The notes under the pieces are model-generated. The model was not told where the DNA came from, ran no database searches, and worked only from the letters and a program-made list of their open reading frames with translations. From [Leptolyngbya] sp. JSC-1 (GTDB taxonomy: Bacteria > Cyanobacteriota > Cyanobacteriia > Elainellales > Elainellaceae), in NCBI GenBank assembly GCA_000733415.1, contig KL662191.1, forward strand, positions 4,781,673 through 4,845,672: 64,000 nt of DNA, read 5' to 3'. The translations under genes and the position numbers were made by a program. Shown here in pieces: positions 42,863-51,545 of the stretch. Position 1 is the stretch's first letter; each line of letters opens with the position of its first letter.

Positions 42863-43804
42863 TCAATCCTTCTGAGTTGCAGCCGCTAGCTCAGCCACTT
42901 CCGATTCAGTCAACGACCAGCCGAGCGCTCCGGCGTTTTGCTCAACTTGGTTTGGGTTTTTGGCTCCCGGAATTGGGATCACGTTGCCCTGGACAATCAA
43001 CCAGTTCAAGGCTACCTGAGCGGGGGTGCGGCCATGCCGTTCTCCAATCGACTTCAGCAGGTTAATCACCGGCGCTAATTTTTCTAACCCACTGCGGCTG
43101 AAGCGCGGATCGAGCTTGCGGGCACCGGTTGGCGGGGTGTAGGTTTCGGGCGTGTATTTGCCGGTCAGCAACCCTTGGGCCAGTGGGCTGTAGGCCAAAA
43201 TTGTCACACCTAGCTCACGGGCGGTAGACAGAACCCCGTTTCGCTCAATTTGGCGTGCTAGCAGGGAATACTGCACCTGATTTACCGCCAGAGGCACACC
43301 CCGATCGGCCAGCAACCGATGCGCCTGCCGCATTTGTTCGGCTGAATAGTTGCTCACCCCAACCGCTTGAATCCGACCCTGCTTCACTTCATCGGCTAGA
43401 GCGTTCATCAATGTGGTCTGTCCCATCAAGAAATCAAACGGCCAATGCACCTGGTAAAGCGTAACCATGGGTAACTGTAATCGTTTCAGGCTAGCGGTGA
43501 GGGCATCGGCTACCGCATCGGCATTAAACCGCCAGGGCAGGGGAAAATACTTGGTGGCAATCGTAACTGGGCGATCGGTTTGCTGCATAAACTCGCCCAA
43601 GAGCCGCTCTGATTCGCCAAATCCATAAATTTCAGCTGTGTCGAAAAAAAGAATGCCCGAATCGAGAGCGGTTTTAAAGGCTGCCTGCAGATCGGCAGCA
43701 TCGTATTCCTTACCGTAATTCCAGAACAGCTTGTCGCCCCATGCCCAGGTGCCAATACCGAGGGGCGATACTGCAGGACCATTCAAACCAAGGGTTACTT
43801 CCAT
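42863..43804 (-). CDS. aldo/keto reductase
   Basis: A 313-residue NADPH-dependent oxidoreductase with a TIM-barrel. The catalytic tetrad is visible: Asp in FFDTAEIYGFGESE, Tyr in the same segment, Lys in TIATKYFPLP and His in LYQVHWPFD. NADP-binding residues are in the C-terminal NVIPIPGAKNPNQVEQN. Close cyanobacterial and plant relatives include pyridoxal reductase-like and perakine reductase-like proteins; the substrate is unknown. It diverges from bvdR. Confidence 0.93.
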   Translation of the reverse strand: MEVTLGLNGPAVSPLGIGTWAWGDKLFWNYGKEYDAADLQAAFKTALDSGILFFDTAEIYGFGESERLLGEFMQQTDRPVTIATKYFPLPWRFNADAVADALTASLKRLQLPMVTLYQVHWPFDFLMGQTTLMNALADEVKQGRIQAVGVSNYSAEQMRQAHRLLADRGVPLAVNQVQYSLLARQIERNGVLSTARELGVTILAYSPLAQGLLTGKYTPETYTPPTGARKLDPRFSRSGLEKLAPVINLLKSIGERHGRTPAQVALNWLIVQGNVIPIPGAKNPNQVEQNAGALGWSLTESEVAELAAATQKD

Positions 43805-43877
43805 GTGCTTCTAATGACTTAATACAGCGTAATATTTAACATGTCTTAATATTTACCTTAGCGAATTCGAGAAAGTC

Positions 43878-44855
43878 ATGCATCCGATTCGAGTGGGATT
43901 AGTCGGCACCGGCTATGCCGCCAAGGTGAGAGCCGAAAGTCTTCAGGCCGATGCGCGTGCTCAGCTTGTAGCTGTGGCTGGTCATACAATCGACAAGGCT
44001 CGTGCGTTTAGCGAAACCTATGCAGCCCAACCGGCAGCCTCCTGGATGGAACTAGTAAACCGAGCTGAACTGGATCTGCTCGTAATTGCCACCATTAATC
44101 GCGATCATGGTCCGATTGCACGGGCAGCCTTGCAGGCAGGTAAGCATGTGGTGGTCGAATATCCCCTGGCGCTAGAGTGGGCTGAGGCCGAAGCGTTGGT
44201 GAGTCTGGCGCATCAGCAAAACAAACTGCTGCATGTCGAGCATATTGAGCTGCTCAGCAGCATTCATCAGGCGGTACAAACCGCGTTAGCGGAAATTGGC
44301 ACACCCCTTTATGTACGCTACACCAACCTCAACGCTCAGCGTCCTGCGCCACAGAAGTGGACCTACTCATTGGACCAGTTTGGCTTTCCATTCATGGGGG
44401 CTGTTTCACGCATCCATCGTCTTACGAATTTGTTTGGACGGGTGGCAACGGTGACTGGGCAGGCGCGGTTTTGGCATGAGTCTGCTGAATCGGATCGGTA
44501 TACCTCCTGCCTTTGTACAGCTCAACTGCGGTTTGCAAACGGGTTGGTGGCTGAAGTGGTTTATGGCAAGGGTGAAGCGATCTGGCGCAGTGCTCGCACC
44601 CTAGAAATTCACGCGGCTGAAGGCGGGATTTTTGTCGATGGTGAGCAAGGTACGTTGGTACAGGCAAACAAAACCCGTTCGCTAGAAATGGGCAGTCGGC
44701 GTGGCCTATTTGCCAAAGATACAGCGATGGTGCTGGATCACCTGACCACCGGAGCACCGCTTTACGTGTCTCTGGATGCCAGTTTGTACGCTCTCAAAGT
44801 GGCGGACGCGATTCGCCGCTCGGCAGAAACCGGCAGAACGATCGAACTGGAATAG
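43878..44855 (+). CDS. bvdR: biliverdin reductase (BvdR-type, Gfo/Idh/MocA fold)
   Basis: A 325-residue oxidoreductase that matches the remembered Synechocystis Slr1784 (BvdR) sequence along its length: RVGLVGTGYAA at the start (NAD(P)H motif), DLLVIATINRDHGPIA, GKHVVVEYPLALEW, LLHVEHIELL, PAPQKWTYSLDQFGFPFMG, GSRRGLFAKDT and DHLTTGAPLYVSLDASLYAL. The enzyme reduces biliverdin to bilirubin using NADPH. In cyanobacteria it affects phycobilisome pigment balance, and biliverdin is also a phytochrome chromophore precursor. Confidence 0.92.
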   Translation: MHPIRVGLVGTGYAAKVRAESLQADARAQLVAVAGHTIDKARAFSETYAAQPAASWMELVNRAELDLLVIATINRDHGPIARAALQAGKHVVVEYPLALEWAEAEALVSLAHQQNKLLHVEHIELLSSIHQAVQTALAEIGTPLYVRYTNLNAQRPAPQKWTYSLDQFGFPFMGAVSRIHRLTNLFGRVATVTGQARFWHESAESDRYTSCLCTAQLRFANGLVAEVVYGKGEAIWRSARTLEIHAAEGGIFVDGEQGTLVQANKTRSLEMGSRRGLFAKDTAMVLDHLTTGAPLYVSLDASLYALKVADAIRRSAETGRTIELE

Positions 44856-44898
44856 GAGGAATTAGCGCACGGCTCAACTCTGCTATCTATCTAGCTGT

Positions 44899-46551
44899 CT
44901 ATCTAACTGAATCTGTCTGAATCCGCCAGAGCCAATTATTGAATCCTTCTGAAAGGGTCTCAATCTCGTAAGTGGTCTGCTGGTCGAGCTGCTCTAGCCA
45001 GGGAGCCAGAGGCCGGGGATTGAATAGGTAAACGTCGCTGAACCCATCGGGAATAGGGGGCAGGTAGGGAGTATTAACTAAATCCCGATCCGAGTTTTGG
45101 CAGGCATAGCACTGGGGCCGTACTAGTAGCCGCACGTTTGGCTCTAGGTAGTAGCTGAAGGCTAAGAGATCGCCGACTTCGGCATCACTAACCACCAAAG
45201 GCTGCTCGCTCTGATTCACAATTTCAGCTAATCTGGGCAGGCTGCTGTTGTGCACCTTATGCCACCAAGTCGGTGATTGGACAATCAAGATCGATGACAG
45301 GATACCAGCCAGAAGCACCAAAACAGCAACGGCTTGTCCGAATCGGTCTGGCCAGCGGATTTTTTTTGCTTCTACCGGAACTAGATACTGCGCCAACAGA
45401 AAGGTCATCGCCAACCCAAACCCCACGTAGACCGGCACTTGATAGCGCGGAATCGTGGAGCGCAGACCGCCTAAGACCAGATCGGGCAGCGTCAGCGCCA
45501 AGGCTGGAACGGCAATCAACGTGAAGACAAAGAACCAGGTGCGGAAGGAAGTGCGTCGCCAAAGAATATACAGTGCATAGATTACCGACAGCCGCACGAC
45601 AACCTGAAACAGCATAAACAGATGCCACAGACCAGGCGGCAGCGTAAGTTCACCTCGATCCACAAAGGGTATGCGCGAGTGGTAGCTCCAAAGCTTGATC
45701 AGTTCGAACAAGCTAAACTGATTTTCGACCGTGACCCAACTTGTGACCGTGTCTACCTGCGAGGTTTTGGTGGCCAAGACAAACAGCCACGGCCCGAATG
45801 CAATCAGACTGATCAGCAACGCAATCACAAATCGTTCCAAACTAACTGTCCAGCGACGCTGCACTCCCAAGACATAAACTGCATGGGCAATCGCAACAAT
45901 GCCAGAAAACAGAAACGTATAGAGATTCAGGGTCATGGTGAAGGCATAGAGCAGCCAGCTCGTGGTCGTTTTTACTCGCAGTGCCCGCAGCAGTGTGGCG
46001 CTAGACACGAGCGTCATCACAACCCAAAGCACGGTAGGACGAGCCTCTTGCGCATAAATAATCTGGAAGGGCGAAACCGCCAGCAGCGCCATGCCCAGCC
46101 AACTCGTCCAGGTAGAACGATACAGCTCCCAACACAGCCATGCCATACAAGGAAGGGCCAGAATGCTCAGAGCAATGGAGAACGAGCGAATTGTCGCAAC
46201 CGAATCACCAAACAGGCTGGCCCAAACTCGCACCAGTACGTAATAGAGCGGCGTGTGCTGCGGTTCTTCCTCGGCTAAGCCGCTGACCGTATCGCTCAGT
46301 TCTCTGTTGGGATTAATCTGTCTGTATTTCTCAAACACGGCGGGGGCAACGGGCGGCTGGGCAGTCAAGGCTTGAACAACTTCAGCTTCGGTATAGCCTG
46401 AGATGCGTAGTGAAGTGAACGCTTCGTCATACCAATACACGTGATCGAGCGTGATACAGCGGAAGATTAACCCGGCCACTAGACATAGGCCAATCAACCA
46501 GCGCCATTGCCCAAACGGTGCCCACCACCGCAAAGAATCTCGTTTCTGCAT
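44899..46551 (-). CDS. family 39-type membrane glycosyltransferase
   Basis: A 550-residue protein with 10 or more membrane helices. The acidic first periplasmic loop is WYDEAFTSLRISGYTE, which carries the Asp-Glu typical of GT39/GT83 and ArnT-like enzymes that use polyprenyl-phosphate sugars. The C-terminal soluble part follows the last helix (VLVLLAGILSSILIVQS). It would glycosylate lipids or proteins on the outer side of the inner membrane. It is divergent from the polyprenol-phosphate glycosyltransferase gene at 46995, which may make its donor; this pairing is inferred. Confidence 0.82.
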   Translation of the reverse strand: MQKRDSLRWWAPFGQWRWLIGLCLVAGLIFRCITLDHVYWYDEAFTSLRISGYTEAEVVQALTAQPPVAPAVFEKYRQINPNRELSDTVSGLAEEEPQHTPLYYVLVRVWASLFGDSVATIRSFSIALSILALPCMAWLCWELYRSTWTSWLGMALLAVSPFQIIYAQEARPTVLWVVMTLVSSATLLRALRVKTTTSWLLYAFTMTLNLYTFLFSGIVAIAHAVYVLGVQRRWTVSLERFVIALLISLIAFGPWLFVLATKTSQVDTVTSWVTVENQFSLFELIKLWSYHSRIPFVDRGELTLPPGLWHLFMLFQVVVRLSVIYALYILWRRTSFRTWFFVFTLIAVPALALTLPDLVLGGLRSTIPRYQVPVYVGFGLAMTFLLAQYLVPVEAKKIRWPDRFGQAVAVLVLLAGILSSILIVQSPTWWHKVHNSSLPRLAEIVNQSEQPLVVSDAEVGDLLAFSYYLEPNVRLLVRPQCYACQNSDRDLVNTPYLPPIPDGFSDVYLFNPRPLAPWLEQLDQQTTYEIETLSEGFNNWLWRIQTDSVR

Positions 46552-46994
46552 AATCTGTCCTTGATTAAGTCTGCCTCAAGCCATACTGGGTTCAGATTGC
46601 TCATTTTTGCGTACCGTTGCCTGGTATTTGAGAAACGGCAGCGGCAACTCTTTTCTGGTTTAGCTTTAATCGCGGCAGAGTGTCAGTAGTCAGTAGTAAA
46701 TAAGCGTAAGAGCTATTAAGTCATTCAACCTTGAATGGAGTGGGGATATCTTGCCCTTTGCAGCGAAAGCCCGCCCTACAGGATTTGCCAGGATTGGGAT
46801 AATCAGCCTGACCCAGAAGAACCTAAGAAGAACCTAAAAGAAAGTTCTGTCGTCATAGGAGAATGAGGTAGATCGATTCGAAACCCGTAGGTATGAACCC
46901 TAGCTCCCTTGGTTTGGCGCAGGGCTGAATTACTCTTGCTGAATTGATTTTGTTGAACCAGCCTGGTTTTGAGACGTAATTCTTCCTATTTTTG
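46552..46994. other. 443-bp divergent spacer
   Basis: It lies between two divergent glycosyltransferase genes. It contains a 7-bp duplication (GTCAGTA at 46682-46695) and an 11-bp duplication (46815-46836). No other gene or signal was recognised. Confidence 0.45.
46815..46836. repeat. perfect 11-bp tandem duplication
   Basis: AGAAGAACCTA occurs at 46815-46825 and 46826-46836. Confidence 0.88.
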
Positions 46995-48227
46995 ATGAAT
47001 CCATTCCCCATTCGTCCACTGCTAGCTGTTCCGACGGGTAGACTACAAATTCCTGCCGCGGTTGCAGCCTCAGGAAGTTGCCAGTTTTCACTGGTGATTC
47101 CCACCTACAACGAAGGGCAAAATATCGCGGCTGTGGTACACAAGCTCAGTGAATTGCTCGATCCAGTCCTGCTAGGCCGCTATGAGCTGATCGTGGTGGA
47201 TGATGATAGTCCGGATCGCACTTGGGAAACGGCGCAAGCCTTGACCGCCAGCTACCCTCAACTGCAAGTGATGCGGCGACAAACCGAACGGGGATTGTCT
47301 ACGGCTGTGATTCGCGGTTGGCAGATGTCTAAGGGCGAAATTCTGGGCGTTATTGATGGCGATTTGCAACATCCACCAGAGGTGCTGTTGAAGCTGTTAG
47401 CGGCAATTGAACAGGGTGCTGATTTGGCCGTGGCCAGCCGTCATATCGAAGGGGGTGGCGTCAGTGCGTGGAGTCCAGTGCGGCGATTTCTGTCGCGGGG
47501 AGCGCAGGTGCTGGGGCTGCTGATTTTGCCAAATGTGGTGGGGCGGGTGTCTGACCCGATGAGCGGTTATTTCCTAGTACATTGCCGTGCCATTGCCGAG
47601 CAAGAACTGAATCCGCTGGGCTACAAAATTTTGCTGGAAGTATTGGGGCGGGGAAACGTTCAGCAGGTGGCGGAAGTTGGCTATGTGTTTCAAGAACGGC
47701 AGGAAGGCGAGAGCAAAGTAACCTGGCGGCAGTATGTTGACTACCTGCTGCATCTGGCCAAACTGCGCTCTCGTGGACGCATTTCTCGGCTGCGGCAAAA
47801 GTATCAGCTTCCTGGGCAGCGTTTCCTACGGTTTGGCTTGGTGGGGCTGAGCGGCGTGTTTGTGGATATGGCGGTGCTGTATTTGCTGAGCGATCCAGCA
47901 ACGTTGGGCTGGGGCCTAACCCGGAGCAAAATCATTGCCTCAGAAATTGCGATTATCAATAACTTTCTCTGGAACGATCGCTGGACCTTTGGCGATATTT
48001 CTAGGCAGCAGTCGGGCTGGAAGAAGCGGCTAAAGCGGCTGCTCAAGTTCAACCTAATCTGTCTAGCTGGGCTGATTCTGAACGTGCTTATACTGAATTT
48101 GCTATTCAACGGGTTTGGCCTCAACCGCTACTTGGCCAATTTGATTGCGATTGCTGCCGTTACGCTGTGGAACTTTTGGCTGAATTTGAAACTGAGCTGG
48201 CGTGTGACCGATACAGGGGGCGCATAA
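46995..48227 (+). CDS. polyprenol-phosphate glycosyltransferase fused to GtrA-like domain
   Basis: A 410-residue protein from ATG 46995. Residues about 30-260 are a DPM1-type GT2 domain (SLVIPTYNEGQNIAAVV, LIVVDDDSPDRTWETA, GVIDGDLQHPPEVLLKLLAA, ADLAVASRHIEGGG). The C-terminal 130 residues are a GtrA-like four-helix membrane domain (FLRFGLVGLSGVFVDMAVL, IINNFLWNDRWTFGD). It would make polyprenyl-phosphate mannose or glucose and pass it to the outer face. Its end overlaps the convergent antiporter gene by 68 bp. Confidence 0.92.
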   Translation: MNPFPIRPLLAVPTGRLQIPAAVAASGSCQFSLVIPTYNEGQNIAAVVHKLSELLDPVLLGRYELIVVDDDSPDRTWETAQALTASYPQLQVMRRQTERGLSTAVIRGWQMSKGEILGVIDGDLQHPPEVLLKLLAAIEQGADLAVASRHIEGGGVSAWSPVRRFLSRGAQVLGLLILPNVVGRVSDPMSGYFLVHCRAIAEQELNPLGYKILLEVLGRGNVQQVAEVGYVFQERQEGESKVTWRQYVDYLLHLAKLRSRGRISRLRQKYQLPGQRFLRFGLVGLSGVFVDMAVLYLLSDPATLGWGLTRSKIIASEIAIINNFLWNDRWTFGDISRQQSGWKKRLKRLLKFNLICLAGLILNVLILNLLFNGFGLNRYLANLIAIAAVTLWNFWLNLKLSWRVTDTGGA

Positions 48228-50274
48228 GCGGCTTGCGCTGTGGCTCTCCGAGGGTAATCACTGAACAGTTGAGCTGTTTCACAATTGGAACGGTAATGCT
48301 GCCTAGGGTTAATTCACCAATGCCGCTGCTGCGTCGTCGGGAGGCTCGCAGAATCACTAGATCGTAGGCATGAGCTTGCTGCACAATGGTGCTGACCACA
48401 TCTTCGGCTTGCAGAATTTGAATTTCAGGTTTAACGGCGGCATTGGCCTGAGCAGATAGCCAATCCAACTGCGACTTGAGCCAGGTCATTCGGTCGGGTG
48501 GGCTATGGGGGTCAGCCACATGCAGCAGGGTCATCTCGACTTGATTGGCCTTCGCTAAAATTGACGCAAATCGAACTGTTTGTAATGCTTTACGGGCTGG
48601 TGTTTCAACCGGAACTAGAATGCGACGAATTGTAGCAGCCGGTTGCAGGAGGCGAGTGACGGCTACCGGACAGTGAGCCGACCAAAGTGTGCGGTCGATC
48701 AAACTGCCAAATAGACGAGCACGTAATCCGGCGGTTTGCCCCCATCCCATCACGATCAGACTAGCTTCCTGCTCCCGACTGGCGCGGCTAATGCCCTGGG
48801 CCACGTTGTCATCAATTCGTAACAAGGGTTCGACGACTGCCCCAAACTCCTGTCCTAGCTCGGTAGCGCGTGCCAATAGGACGCGACTGCGCTGCAATGC
48901 CTGATCAAGTTCTGGTGCATCCATGTGCGCATGGGCTGGGGCAACGGCGAGTGGTACGATTCGGCCTGCTGCATGCTGGGCAAGTAGGGCAGCCATTTCT
49001 AGGAGATTGCGCTCGGTGTTGGGGTTATAGACGGGAACAACAATAGTCAGTTGCTCTGGCTCCAGTGCTACCGATGGGATTTCAGGTTGTTCGATTTCTA
49101 AATCCAAAAGTGGTTCGCTTGTCGGCGTTAAACCGGCAGCCGCACGAGCCGTAATTAACGGCCCCAGGGTCGATGTAACCAGCATCAGCACGATGACACT
49201 ATTCAGTACGTCTTCGGTCAACATGCCTTCCCGGTAGCCAACAAACGTAGCTGCTAGGGTGGCTGCAACCTGTGGCATTGAGAGAGACCACATCGTGATA
49301 CCTTCCCGCCAGCTATAGCGGTAGGCCAACTGGGCCAGCAAAGCAGCGAGAAATTTGCTGCCAATCAACCCGACCAGAATCGTTAGCGTTAGCCCAATTG
49401 CACCCATGCTGCGCACAAAAGCAGGTAGGTCAATCAGCAATCCGACATCCACAAAGAAAATCGGAACGAACAGCACTGTGCCGACAAACAGGATTTTTTC
49501 TTTAACTGGACCATCACCCACAATGCTGTTAACGGCCAATCCTGCCAAAAACGCCCCGACGATTTTCTCTACCCCAATCAGTTCTGCACCTAAGGCCGAG
49601 ACGAACACCACCAGCAGCACGAACAAAAACTGATTGCCCTCTTCATCGCCAGACCGCCGAAAGAACTCTTTGCCCAACCAACTGAAGCCAAACAAAATCA
49701 CAGCCGAATAAATCAAAAGGGCGAGCAGCAAGCTCCCCAAGCTGAGGGCGCTAAAGTTACCTTTGTTGATTCCGACACAGACGGCTAAAACCAGTAAAGC
49801 TCCAACATCAGTGAAGATGGTTGCACCGATCGTGACAGTAACAGCTTCGTTGTTCACCACGCCTAGCCGACTGATGATAGGGTAGGCCAACAGTGTGTGG
49901 GAGGCGAACAAGGAGCCAATTAAAATCGAAGGATTCCAATCAAACCCGAACAATCGCCCTACAATCGTGCCGGTAATTAGAGGCACAGCAAAGGTAAAAA
50001 AGCCAAACCCGGCGGAACGGTACTTGGTAGCGCGGAACTGCGCTAGGTCGATCTCCAGTCCTGCCATGAACAGCAGATACACTAGGCCAATGCCAGAGAG
50101 CAGCCGCATGGTTTCGGAGTCGTTGTCCAGCACCTGAAGACCGTTGGGCCCCAACAGGACTCCAGTCAGCAACAACCCTAAGATGCCTGGCAATTTCAAA
50201 CGCTCAAAAATCAGCGGCACAATCAAAATGATTGCCAGCAGAATCGCAAAGGAGACAATTGGCTCTAGATGCAT
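48160..50274 (-). CDS. cation/proton antiporter with C-terminal Usp domains
   Basis: A 704-residue protein. The N-terminal 390 residues form a CPA2-type antiporter with about 12 helices; LPGILGLLLTGVLLGPNGLQ, FMAGLEIDLAQFRATKYR and ATIFTDVGALLVLAVC are visible. The C-terminal half has two universal stress protein-like domains (ASLIVMGWGQTAGLRARLFG and VILRASRRRSSGIGELTLGS with GxxGxxxxGS-like nucleotide loops). It probably exports Na+ or K+ in exchange for protons, modulated by nucleotide binding to the Usp part. It resembles NhaS-type cyanobacterial antiporters. Confidence 0.9.
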   Translation of the reverse strand: MHLEPIVSFAILLAIILIVPLIFERLKLPGILGLLLTGVLLGPNGLQVLDNDSETMRLLSGIGLVYLLFMAGLEIDLAQFRATKYRSAGFGFFTFAVPLITGTIVGRLFGFDWNPSILIGSLFASHTLLAYPIISRLGVVNNEAVTVTIGATIFTDVGALLVLAVCVGINKGNFSALSLGSLLLALLIYSAVILFGFSWLGKEFFRRSGDEEGNQFLFVLLVVFVSALGAELIGVEKIVGAFLAGLAVNSIVGDGPVKEKILFVGTVLFVPIFFVDVGLLIDLPAFVRSMGAIGLTLTILVGLIGSKFLAALLAQLAYRYSWREGITMWSLSMPQVAATLAATFVGYREGMLTEDVLNSVIVLMLVTSTLGPLITARAAAGLTPTSEPLLDLEIEQPEIPSVALEPEQLTIVVPVYNPNTERNLLEMAALLAQHAAGRIVPLAVAPAHAHMDAPELDQALQRSRVLLARATELGQEFGAVVEPLLRIDDNVAQGISRASREQEASLIVMGWGQTAGLRARLFGSLIDRTLWSAHCPVAVTRLLQPAATIRRILVPVETPARKALQTVRFASILAKANQVEMTLLHVADPHSPPDRMTWLKSQLDWLSAQANAAVKPEIQILQAEDVVSTIVQQAHAYDLVILRASRRRSSGIGELTLGSITVPIVKQLNCSVITLGEPQRKPLMRPLYRSHASSVSNSAKSSTA

Positions 50275-50303
50275 AGATTCCTAGTTCAGGAAGATAGGTT
50301 GAT

Positions 50304-50347
50304 GGCGCAAGCACGGCACAAGTACGGCATGACTGCGGCACAAGAGG
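50304..50347. repeat. four imperfect 11-bp tandem units
   Basis: GGCGCAAGCAC, GGCACAAGTAC, GGCATGACTGC and GGCACAAGAGG follow each other, upstream of the antiporter start. Confidence 0.7.
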
Positions 50348-50439
50348 AGCTAGGCCGCAAAAGGCTGCTTACGGTGACACTACCTTAAAAGCATAGAGGC
50401 AAAAATCTGTTTAGAGATGTACTTATGGATGGTATTTAC

Positions 50440-51156
50440 TCACAGATGAATTTGGCTCAGAATAGTCCGCAGGCGATCGTAATCATCTTTTAGCAGCAAG
50501 CTGAGTGTTCGACCGGCTTGCACTAACCAGTCTCGATTGGCCTGCCGCAAGCGATAAATCTCCCGAATTGCAGCCGCGGTCAAACTATCAACTGGAGCGC
50601 CGTTGACCTGAAGCAGTGTTCTGAGAAAATCGAGCTGCTGACTGAAGTGAACAATTTCTTCCGGTTCGCAGTAGTAAACGGCCTGATGCACCTGGGGTGG
50701 CCGGGGAGGCAAGTGCTGGTACACCGTTTCGCTGAGGATGGCCTGACGGCTGGAGCCATTTCGTTCTGTTCGCGGGACGGAGTCCATTCGCGTTTGCGGG
50801 ACGGAGTCCAAAGGCGGCTGATAGCCCACAATCGCAGCTCGGAATTCGGTTTTGAGCATGGCAAAAATTTGCGGCTGCTGGTCTCTTAACTCCTGCAGAG
50901 ACAGCCCCAATGCCCTAGCCCGATGGACCGAATCGATTGGGCTTGTCGTGACGTGGTAAACCACCGCATAAATTTGGTTACCTGAATCCTCGTCCCTCGC
51001 CTTAACCCAACTGCCAAAAGGTGGCATCATCGCAAAGCTAAGATCGTCTGGCTCTAGACATTGAGCCAAAAATTCAGCCGTCGCGGTTTCAACCACCTCT
51101 GCAATATAGTTGGGATGGCGATCTTGACTACTAAACTGAGGCAGGGGCAACCGCAT
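50440..51156 (-). CDS. HAS-barrel domain protein
   Basis: A 238-residue protein of a cyanobacterial family with a HAS-barrel-like domain. The typical core is FGSWVKARDEDSGNQIYAVV, YHVTTSPIDSVHRARALG, LRDQQPQIFAMLKTEFRAAI, and PPRPPQVHQAVYYCEPEEI. The C-terminal part is helical and Arg/Leu-rich. HAS-barrels occur in HerA-type ATPases and ATP synthases. The function here is unknown. A short duplication (GGGACGGAGTCC twice, about 50774-50810) lies within the gene. It follows ndhS by 16 bp on the same strand. Confidence 0.72.
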   Translation of the reverse strand: MRLPLPQFSSQDRHPNYIAEVVETATAEFLAQCLEPDDLSFAMMPPFGSWVKARDEDSGNQIYAVVYHVTTSPIDSVHRARALGLSLQELRDQQPQIFAMLKTEFRAAIVGYQPPLDSVPQTRMDSVPRTERNGSSRQAILSETVYQHLPPRPPQVHQAVYYCEPEEIVHFSQQLDFLRTLLQVNGAPVDSLTAAAIREIYRLRQANRDWLVQAGRTLSLLLKDDYDRLRTILSQIHL

Positions 51157-51172
51157 GGTAAACCGTTAAAAA

Positions 51173-51367
51173 CTACTTTTTGGCTCGTCCGGCGGTCGCG
51201 TCTACCAGTTCTAATTCGGAAAGCCGGAACGTCACCAGTTTGTCCCAATTGCCGCCCTCAAACAAAACGGCTGCGTTACCGCTGCTGATCCGCTGCACTA
51301 ATCCTTGATAGCCGTAATAAATATCGTTGGGGTTCTTAATGCGAACCGCAGAACCAGGCAGAATCAT
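51173..51367 (-). CDS. ndhS: NDH-1 subunit S (NdhS)
   Basis: A 64-residue SH3-like protein matching NdhS (Synechocystis Ssl0352): ILPGSAVRIKNPNDIYYGYQ, GLVQRISSGNAAVLFEGGNW and DKLVTFRLSELELVD. NdhS forms the ferredoxin-docking site of photosynthetic NDH-1, so it pairs functionally with the ndhAIGE genes at 3-6 kb. It lies 16 bp upstream of the HAS-barrel gene and 178 bp downstream of rodA on the same strand. Confidence 0.9.
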   Translation of the reverse strand: MILPGSAVRIKNPNDIYYGYQGLVQRISSGNAAVLFEGGNWDKLVTFRLSELELVDATAGRAKK

Positions 51368-51479
51368 TGTGGTTGACCCAATTAGTATAAGCGTTCTTCC
51401 TTAGAATACGGCATTTCGTCAGTGGGATTAATCCATCGATTGATAAAAATTTGCGATGGTTATCCCCAGCAAAGCTGTT

Positions 51480-51518
51480 CAGTTGTAACGGTCAGTTGTA
51501 GCGGTCAGTTGTAGCAGC
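51480..51518. repeat. 13-bp tandem triplication
   Basis: CAGTTGTAACGGT (51480-51492), CAGTTGTAGCGGT (51493-51505) and CAGTTGTAGCAGC (51506-51518), in the spacer between rodA and ndhS. Confidence 0.88.
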
Positions 51519-51545
51519 TTCTAAAGCTCTGCTGTAACTACTGGG

